This document shows positions 1-4,885 of a stretch of DNA of 11,664 nt, in pieces. The position numbers were made by a program, and so were the translations under genes. The notes under the pieces are model-generated. The model saw only the letters and a program-made list of their open reading frames with translations. It ran no database searches and had not been told where the DNA came from. Source of the stretch: JBLYYQ01 sp048550035 (GTDB lineage: Bacteria; Nitrospinota_A; UBA7883; JBLYYQ01); the NCBI GenBank assembly GCA_048550035.1, contig JBLYYQ010000021.1, positions 1 to 11,664 on the forward strand, in the 5' to 3' direction. Each line of letters starts with the position of its first letter. The stretch's first letter is position 1.

Positions 1-1
1 A

Positions 2-175
2 GGTAGTATTTTGGAGCTAGATAATGAAATTGCTAAGTTGGTAGCAGAGAATAGAGAGCTACTTTCAGGGATTGAAAAGATAGGAAACGATGATTTTTAT
101 CTAGAAAAAGTTGCGCGTGAAAAGTTAGGGTTCGTCCGTGAGAATGAGCTTATTTTTAACTTTGTTGAGGAATAG
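2..175 (+). CDS. ftsB: FtsB/DivIC-family septum formation protein, 3' end only
   Basis: Partial gene: the window opens inside it, leaving 57 C-terminal codons and a TAG stop. The visible peptide begins with a heptad-like coiled-coil stretch (LELDNEIAKLVAENRELL) and continues into the block FYLEKVAREKLGFVRENE. That block resembles the conserved 'Y-(I/L)-E-K-x-A-R-E-x-L-G-(F/Y)-V-x-x-x-E' signature of the FtsB/DivIC family. These are small bitopic membrane proteins whose periplasmic coiled coil joins FtsL and FtsQ in the divisome. The transmembrane N-terminus lies outside the window, so FtsB and the related FtsL-like or DivIC proteins cannot be separated firmly. rpsO follows after 179 bp on the same strand. 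Family membership is well supported; the exact symbol is less certain. Confidence 0.75.
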   Translation, partial: GSILELDNEIAKLVAENRELLSGIEKIGNDDFYLEKVAREKLGFVRENELIFNFVEE

Positions 176-229
176 AATATAGTAATCAAGATCGGATTGA
201 CTGTTGTAACTTAATTAAAATCTGATAAA

Positions 230-256
230 TGAATCCAATAGCAATTTCTTTATAAT
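230..256 (+). promoter_or_regulatory. Candidate sigma-70-type promoter for rpsO-pnp
   Basis: The 179-bp gap between the ftsB-like gene and rpsO contains a perfect -10 hexamer, TATAAT, at 251-256. The matching -35 position is poor (TGAATC at 230-235, 15-bp spacing), so this is only a candidate. A TATAAT in such AT-rich sequence can occur by chance. A start near 263 would give an rpsO leader of about 90 nt, long enough for S15-type autoregulation, but I could not recognise a defined S15 site. No clear terminator for the upstream gene is visible. Confidence 0.3.
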
Positions 257-354
257 AATAGTTGTATCGATTGAGATTAAGTGCTATCGTGATCCATTAT
301 TGTATTAATTGATAGTATTTATAAAGTAATTTTAGACAGAGGGTAAAGCAAAGG

Positions 355-624
355 ATGCCACTTACAAAAGAAATAAAGGGTGATATAATAGCCGAGTATC
401 AATCTAATTCTAGTGATACTGGGTCAACATCAGTTCAGATCGCGATATTGACACGCAGAATAAAAGATTTAATGGGACATTTCAGCCAGCATAAGAAGGA
501 TCATCACTCACGCCATGGCTTACTAAGCTTGGTAAGCAAGCGACGGAAACTATTGAAATATTTAATGGCAACCGATTACGATAAATATAAAGCAATACTA
601 AAATCGCTAGAACTTAGACGCTAG
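355..624 (+). CDS. rpsO: 30S ribosomal protein S15
   Basis: The product is 89 aa, the usual length for bacterial S15. The family pattern is clear: an N-terminal helix, then the segment TGSTSVQIAILTRRI, then the rRNA-contacting stretch HKKDHHSRHGLLSLVSKRRK, ending in a short basic tail (LELRR). S15 binds the three-way junction of the central domain of 16S rRNA and is an early assembly protein of the 30S platform. The ATG at 355 is preceded by AGAGGG at 338-343, a somewhat long 11-nt spacing, with a further AAGG directly against the start. pnp follows 115 bp downstream, the arrangement seen in many bacteria. The first rpsO gene product is often autoregulatory in other species; that is family knowledge and not shown here. 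Confidence 0.98.
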   Translation: MPLTKEIKGDIIAEYQSNSSDTGSTSVQIAILTRRIKDLMGHFSQHKKDHHSRHGLLSLVSKRRKLLKYLMATDYDKYKAILKSLELRR

Positions 625-637
625 AACAAATGTACCT

Positions 638-653
638 TTAGCGAAATCGCTAA
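638..653 (+). promoter_or_regulatory. Short hairpin in the rpsO-pnp spacer
   Basis: TTAGCG (638-643) and CGCTAA (648-653) form a perfect 6-bp stem closed by the loop AAAT, 13 nt after the rpsO stop. It is followed by TTAAGGGG and no U-run, so it does not look like an intrinsic terminator. It is more likely an mRNA 3'-end stabiliser or processing element between the two messages. The role is inferred. Confidence 0.5.
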
Positions 654-657
654 TTAA

Positions 658-695
658 GGGGAGGCTCTGATATTGAATTTAGAGCCGACTACCCC
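658..695 (+). promoter_or_regulatory. Nested hairpin in the pnp leader
   Basis: GGCTCT (663-668) pairs with AGAGCC (681-686) around a 12-nt loop. One G-U and one A-U pair can extend the stem to 8 bp. Outside it, GGGG (658-661) and CCCC (692-695) are also complementary and could close a larger structure. It ends 44 nt before the pnp start. In E. coli an RNase III-processed stem-loop in the pnp leader is the target of PNPase autoregulation. The position here is analogous, but the sequence is not recognisably homologous and the function is inferred. Confidence 0.5.
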
Positions 696-739
696 GACAA
701 AACCAGATCAGAAATCAAGATATAGACAGGAAAGCAGAC

Positions 740-3040
740 ATGGAGCCAATCAGAGTCGAATTAAAAATCAATAATAAACTATTTTATATGGAAACTGGTT
801 TATTAGCAAGACAAGCATCAGGATCAGTAGTAGTAGGGTATGAAGAAACAATAATTTTGGTCGCAGTAGCAGCTGAGAGCAGTCCCCGCAATAGTAACTC
901 AGATTTTTTACCTTTAACAGTAGAATATCGAGATAAAACTGCAGCCGCAGGTAGGATACCAGGCGGATTTTTAAAGCGAGAGGGTCGTCCGTCTGATAGT
1001 GAAACTTTAATTTCTAGAATGGTTGATAGATCAGTCCGTCCAATATTTCACAGCGGCTTTTTAGCTGAGACACAGATAGTGATTCATCCACTATCGTTTG
1101 ATTATCAACATGAAACTGATACGCTTGCAATCAATGGAGCATCGGCTGGGTTGCTAATATCAGAGCTTCCATTTGAAAAAGCGATTGGAGCGGTCAAGAT
1201 TGGTCGGGTTGATGGCGAACTTATAGTTAACCCTACGATTGAGCAGCTTGAATCTAGTGATCTTAATCTTATTGTTGCTGGAACTGAAGAATCACTAACA
1301 ATGGTAGAAGGTGCTGCAGACAACATAACTGAACAAGACTTGATTGCGGCACTATCGTTTGGACATGAGTGGGTCAAGAAGATTGTTTCTTTGCAACTAG
1401 AATTAGCAAGTAAAACTAGCAAGAAGAAGATAGAGGTTACTTCGGAAGATTATAGTGAGCAGATTGCTATGATTGAACCACTAGCTTCACCACTAATCAA
1501 AGATGCAGTATTAACAGAAGGCAAACATGCCAGATCTGGCAAGATTAAAGAGGTTCGCAATGGAGTCATTGAGAAACTGTTAGATACTCAAGAAGATCCA
1601 GATGCAGAAACCAAGCTCAAGCGAGCATTTGATATATACCAAAAAAACTTTATCCGCAATATGATCTTAGAAGATGGTGTTAGGGTTGATAATAGAAAAA
1701 CTAACGAGGTACGAGATATTCAAACAGTAGTTGATGCACTCCCTAGAACACACGGTTCAGCTCTATTTACGAGGGGCGAAACACAAGCATTAGTAACTAC
1801 CACATTAGGTGGCGCCAAAGATGAGCTGATGGTTGACAATCTAGCGGGTCGTTCATCAAGACATTTTATGCTGCATTATAATTTTCCATCATTTTGCGTA
1901 AATGAGGTCAAACGGATGACAGGGCCTGGTCGGCGTGAAATAGGTCATGGGGCATTAGCAGAGCGAGCAGTAGAAGCAATACTTCCGTCAAAAGAGGAAT
2001 TCCCCTACACTATCAGAGTAGTCTCTGAGGTATTAGAATCCAACGGATCATCTTCGATGGCAACAGTTTGTGGTGCATCGCTATCACTTATGGATGCTGG
2101 GGTTCCAGTTAAAGACTCAGTAGCTGGCATTGCAATGGGTCTAATCCAAGATGGTGACCGCATTGCGATCTTATCTGATATTTTAGGGTTAGAAGATGCT
2201 ATAGGCGATATGGATTTCAAAGTTGCAGGCACTAAGAATGGTATAACAGCTGTTCAGATGGATATCAAATTAGAAGAAGGTCTAACTGTATCGTTATTGG
2301 AGAAAGCGTTAGAACAGGCTAAGGAGGGTCGTCTACATATACTAGCAAAGATGGGTGAAGAATGTAGTGGTGCAAGAACTGAGCTCAATAAAAATGCTCC
2401 AAGAATCGAGACATTAAGAATCAATCCTGACAAGATAGGTACATTAATAGGACCTGGTGGGAAGGTTATCAAAGGGATAGTTGAGGAGACTGGTTGCCAG
2501 ATTGATATTGAAGATAGTGGAGTGGTAAATATTTTTGCAAAAAACAATGAAGAGCTTGCAAAAGCGCTTGAAACAATCAAAAGCATTATAGAAGAGGCCG
2601 AGGTTGGTAGAGTCTATATGGGGAATGTAAAGCGTGTAGTAGATTTTGGGGCATTCATAGAGATACTTCCTGGCACCGATGGATTATGTCACATATCAGA
2701 GCTTTCAGAAGGTAGGACTGAGCGTGTCGAAGATGTAGTGGAAATAGGCGACGACGTTCTTGTTAAGGTAATCAGTGTCGACCATTCAGGGAAGATACGG
2801 TTATCACTCAAAGAGGCAATCAACCAAGCAGAAGGATCTGTCTCACCCCCTCTTCCAAGAGAGAGCCGCCCAGATAGAGATTCATCATCTAGACGACCAC
2901 ACAGAACTGATAGTGATCGACGAGGCGGTGGTGGCGATTCACGAGATGGTGGTGATAGAAACAGAGGTGGGCGTTCTCGCAACAGATCTGATCGATCGGA
3001 CCGTGGTGATCGTGGTGATCGTGGTAGAAATCGATATTAG
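740..3040 (+). CDS. pnp: Polyribonucleotide nucleotidyltransferase (PNPase) with RGD-rich C-terminal tail
   Basis: The 766-aa product is the phosphorolytic 3'-5' exoribonuclease of mRNA decay, normally trimeric and a partner of the degradosome. Domain order is complete: RNase PH domain 1 (about 10-145), a helical linker, RNase PH domain 2 (about 320-550), KH (about 555-615, GPGG loop at 571-574) and S1 (about 622-691). The active-site serines lie in GSSSMA (436-441), and the acidic residues D486, D490 and D492 fall in EDAIGDMD, as in E. coli PNPase. After S1 comes a tail of about 70 residues dominated by Arg, Asp, Gly and Ser, with RGD-like repeats up to the final Tyr. This accounts for most of the extra length over the roughly 700 residues usual for the family. 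AGGA at 728-731 supports the ATG at 740. It lies downstream of rpsO and 25 bp before the M16 peptidase gene, so the three are probably cotranscribed. Confidence 0.98.
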   Translation: MEPIRVELKINNKLFYMETGLLARQASGSVVVGYEETIILVAVAAESSPRNSNSDFLPLTVEYRDKTAAAGRIPGGFLKREGRPSDSETLISRMVDRSVRPIFHSGFLAETQIVIHPLSFDYQHETDTLAINGASAGLLISELPFEKAIGAVKIGRVDGELIVNPTIEQLESSDLNLIVAGTEESLTMVEGAADNITEQDLIAALSFGHEWVKKIVSLQLELASKTSKKKIEVTSEDYSEQIAMIEPLASPLIKDAVLTEGKHARSGKIKEVRNGVIEKLLDTQEDPDAETKLKRAFDIYQKNFIRNMILEDGVRVDNRKTNEVRDIQTVVDALPRTHGSALFTRGETQALVTTTLGGAKDELMVDNLAGRSSRHFMLHYNFPSFCVNEVKRMTGPGRREIGHGALAERAVEAILPSKEEFPYTIRVVSEVLESNGSSSMATVCGASLSLMDAGVPVKDSVAGIAMGLIQDGDRIAILSDILGLEDAIGDMDFKVAGTKNGITAVQMDIKLEEGLTVSLLEKALEQAKEGRLHILAKMGEECSGARTELNKNAPRIETLRINPDKIGTLIGPGGKVIKGIVEETGCQIDIEDSGVVNIFAKNNEELAKALETIKSIIEEAEVGRVYMGNVKRVVDFGAFIEILPGTDGLCHISELSEGRTERVEDVVEIGDDVLVKVISVDHSGKIRLSLKEAINQAEGSVSPPLPRESRPDRDSSSRRPHRTDSDRRGGGGDSRDGGDRNRGGRSRNRSDRSDRGDRGDRGRNRY
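3002..3025 (+). repeat. 9-bp tandem repeat encoding RGD units in the pnp tail
   Basis: CGTGGTGAT occurs twice in tandem, followed by a partial third copy (CGTGGT), encoding RGD-RGD-RG. The preceding bases contain a related run encoding RSD-RSD. Because the unit is a multiple of three, copy-number change by slippage would lengthen or shorten the tail without a frameshift. The repeat is seen directly; slippage is inferred. Confidence 0.8.
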
Positions 3041-3065
3041 GCTTTAAATTGAGTTAAATCTTTTA

Positions 3066-4328
3066 GTGTCCTCTAATATTTCAAAACTAGGTCATAAGAG
3101 TAGTAATGTAATATTAGAGCGAGCTAAAGATCGTAACAGTCTTTTGATTGGAATCACAATCAAAGCAGGCTCTAGAAATGATCCGTCAGACAAAAACGGA
3201 CTATTTCACCTCATGGAGCATCTAGCGTTCAAAGGTAGTGAAAAGTTTTCAAGCAAAGAGATCGCAATAAAGATTGATCAGTTAGCAGGCTCGCTAGAAG
3301 CATTTACTACAAGAGACTGCTCATCATTCAGAGCAATGGTCTTAGAAGATCAATTAGAAATGGCATTTGATCTTTTGAGTCAGATCGTATTTAAGGCTAA
3401 CTATTTTGAATCTGATATTGCGACTGAAAAAGAGGTTGTCTTAGAAGAGATCAAAATGTGTGCAGATAGCCCAGAAGATCTACTTTATGACTATATTTAT
3501 GCAACTTTATGGCCAGACGGATCCTTTGGCAAGTCGATAACAGGGACAGAGCAGTCACTAAGCGCTATAAAGAGAGAGGATCTAATAGCCAGCCGTGCTC
3601 AATACTATGGCAAAGAGAATATCATCATAACTGCGATTGGTGATTTTTTAGATAATAGATTAGAAGATCTTGCAGATAATCTATTATCATCGTTACCATT
3701 TCATGCTAAAACCTCCGACCATCAGATCAATAAACCAGAGAGTATTGAACCGGTCGTGATCAATAAGAATCTAGAACAAGTTCATGTTGCATTTGCCATG
3801 TATGGGTTAAAAGCAGGTGATAATAGGAACTATAGTTTAAATATTCTAAATAATATTCTAGGAGGTGGACTTGCCTCACGACTATTTAGAAAGATCCGAG
3901 AAGAGCTTGCGCTCAGTTATTCTATAGCATCAATGACGGAATCGTATTCAGATTGCGGACTATTTGTCATATACGCTGCTGTTGCACCACAAAAGTTGGA
4001 TAGATTAATCAATGAGCTTTACAACCAGCTATCAATTTTTACAGAGCTAGGTCCAACAGAAGAGGAGATTGATCGTGCAGTTAAAATAGAAAAAGATGCA
4101 ATCAGAATAGGAGAAGATTTCATTGAATACCGGATGGAATCATTGATAAATAACAAATTTTATCTAGATAAAATTGTCTCATATGAAGAAGAACTAGCAC
4201 AATATGATAAAGTTTCTACTGATTCTGTTACTGAATTAGCTAAAGAGATACTAGATTTAAATAAACTGCGAGCCGTTATATTAGGGCCTGTCACTGAAAA
4301 AGAGATCGTAAAATTAATTAAAAGCTAA
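3066..4328 (+). CDS. M16-family zinc metallopeptidase (processing-peptidase-like)
   Basis: The 420-aa product matches the bacterial M16B peptidases related to the mitochondrial processing peptidase. The inverted zinc motif HLMEH is at 48-52, followed by LAFKGS. The third ligand is expected in VVLEEIKM, and E128 sits 76 residues after H52, the MPP-like distance. The C-terminal half has the glycine loop and helix GGGLASRLFRKIREELALSYS that M16 proteins use to close on substrate. There is no signal peptide, so it is probably cytoplasmic. The start is GTG at 3066. An in-frame TAA at 3045-3047 rules out a longer form with an ATG, GTG or TTG start, and no good Shine-Dalgarno precedes it, so translation may depend on coupling to pnp. 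M16 genes follow rpsO-pnp in several phyla. The stop overlaps the end of convergent flgM by 4 bp. The natural substrate is unknown. Confidence 0.92.
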   Translation: MSSNISKLGHKSSNVILERAKDRNSLLIGITIKAGSRNDPSDKNGLFHLMEHLAFKGSEKFSSKEIAIKIDQLAGSLEAFTTRDCSSFRAMVLEDQLEMAFDLLSQIVFKANYFESDIATEKEVVLEEIKMCADSPEDLLYDYIYATLWPDGSFGKSITGTEQSLSAIKREDLIASRAQYYGKENIIITAIGDFLDNRLEDLADNLLSSLPFHAKTSDHQINKPESIEPVVINKNLEQVHVAFAMYGLKAGDNRNYSLNILNNILGGGLASRLFRKIREELALSYSIASMTESYSDCGLFVIYAAVAPQKLDRLINELYNQLSIFTELGPTEEEIDRAVKIEKDAIRIGEDFIEYRMESLINNKFYLDKIVSYEEELAQYDKVSTDSVTELAKEILDLNKLRAVILGPVTEKEIVKLIKS

Positions 4329-4645
4329 GAGTTTTTAATAACATCAAACAAAACTTTATCGGCCAGAGTGTTAGCATTGATCTGATATTCTCCATTGGTA
4401 ATTTTGTCTTTAATCGGATCAACCTTCTCGTGGCGGATATCAGGCGTACTGTTTATAGTGGCAATAACTTTACTTATCTCTTTAGATCGCAATGAGAGTG
4501 AGAGATTATCAGTTTTATTACACTCCTTAGCAGTTGAGTTTTGATTGCTAAGTTCGGTAGCACTATAATCGCGTTTTACTTTGCTAGAATTACTAAGTTT
4601 ATTATTTTCAAAACTCTCTAGTGAACCTTCGACTTTAATGGACAT
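4325..4645 (-). CDS. flgM: FlgM, anti-sigma-28 factor
   Basis: The 106-aa product has the FlgM layout: a polar, low-complexity N-terminal half (about 1-48, rich in Ser/Asn/Lys and probably disordered) and a C-terminal sigma-binding region (about 49-104). The latter includes ISKVIATINSTPDIRHEKV and the family-typical close 'I-x-x-G-x-Y-x-(I/V)-x-A-x-x-(I/L)-A-x-K', here KITNGEYQINANTLADKVLF. FlgM binds sigma-28 (FliA) and blocks late flagellar genes until it is exported through the finished hook-basal body. The identification rests on this C-terminal pattern and is strengthened by the consensus sigma-28 promoter just upstream. The Shine-Dalgarno is weak (GATGG, 6 nt before the ATG). No other flagellar gene is in the window, so it is separated from flgA and flgN here. 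Its 3' end overlaps that of the convergent M16 gene. Confidence 0.85.
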   Translation of the reverse strand: MSIKVEGSLESFENNKLSNSSKVKRDYSATELSNQNSTAKECNKTDNLSLSLRSKEISKVIATINSTPDIRHEKVDPIKDKITNGEYQINANTLADKVLFDVIKNS

Positions 4646-4689
4646 TTTTTACCATCTTAAATATTATAGTTATATATCATATTATGAAC

Positions 4690-4716
4690 TTATCGGCAGA
4701 TTTCAAAAATAGTTTA
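4690..4716 (-). promoter_or_regulatory. Sigma-28 (FliA) promoter of flgM
   Basis: On the minus strand TAAA (4716-4713) is followed by exactly 15 nt and then GCCGATAA (4697-4690). This matches the enterobacterial FliA consensus TAAA-N15-GCCGATAA at every specified base. The expected start near 4683 gives a leader of about 38 nt to the flgM ATG at 4645. Transcription of flgM by the sigma factor it inhibits is the known class 3 feedback loop in Salmonella and E. coli. Confidence 0.85.
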
Positions 4717-4770
4717 ATCTATTTTGCGATAAAAATACAATTAACAAGCTAAAATAGCACTTTGATTAAA

Positions 4771-4800
4771 TTGTTAGAAATAAAATCAGAAAGTTAGAAT
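4771..4800 (+). promoter_or_regulatory. Candidate sigma-70-type promoter of soeABC
   Basis: TTGTTA (4771-4776, 4 of 6 matches to TTGACA) lies 18 bp before TAGAAT (4795-4800, 5 of 6 matches to TATAAT). A start near 4807 would leave a leader of about 80 nt. The spacer is so AT-rich that other hexamer pairs are possible, so this is the best of several weak candidates. A direct repeat TTTGATTAA at 4761-4769 and 4805-4813 flanks it. Confidence 0.35.
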
Positions 4801-4885
4801 AAAATTTGATTAATCCAACATTATATATCGTATTGTATTTAGCTTTAAGCAAGATGCAGAACAGATATAGTTATAAGGATAAAAT

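Noticed and set aside
197..229. TTGACT (197-202) as the rpsO -35 box
   Set aside because: The possible -10 boxes after it are at the wrong distance: TAAAAT at 13 bp and GATAAA at 21 bp.
176..354. tRNA, riboswitch or other structured RNA in the ftsB-rpsO gap
   Set aside because: No cloverleaf or recognisable riboswitch core is present. Only short complementary segments with long loops were seen.
638..653. Rho-independent terminator of rpsO
   Set aside because: The hairpin is followed by TTAAGGGG, not a U-run, and pnp downstream has no clear promoter of its own, so readthrough is more likely.
1105..2982. Several 75-110-aa minus-strand open frames inside pnp
   Set aside because: They are antisense shadows of a strongly conserved coding frame. 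Their products are Ser/Ile-rich, low-complexity sequences.
2775..3047. A 90-aa open frame on the plus strand over the pnp tail
   Set aside because: It lies in a second frame of the repetitive tail-coding DNA, where RGD-type codons contain no stops. It has no separate ribosome binding site, and the pnp frame carries the KH-S1-tail protein.
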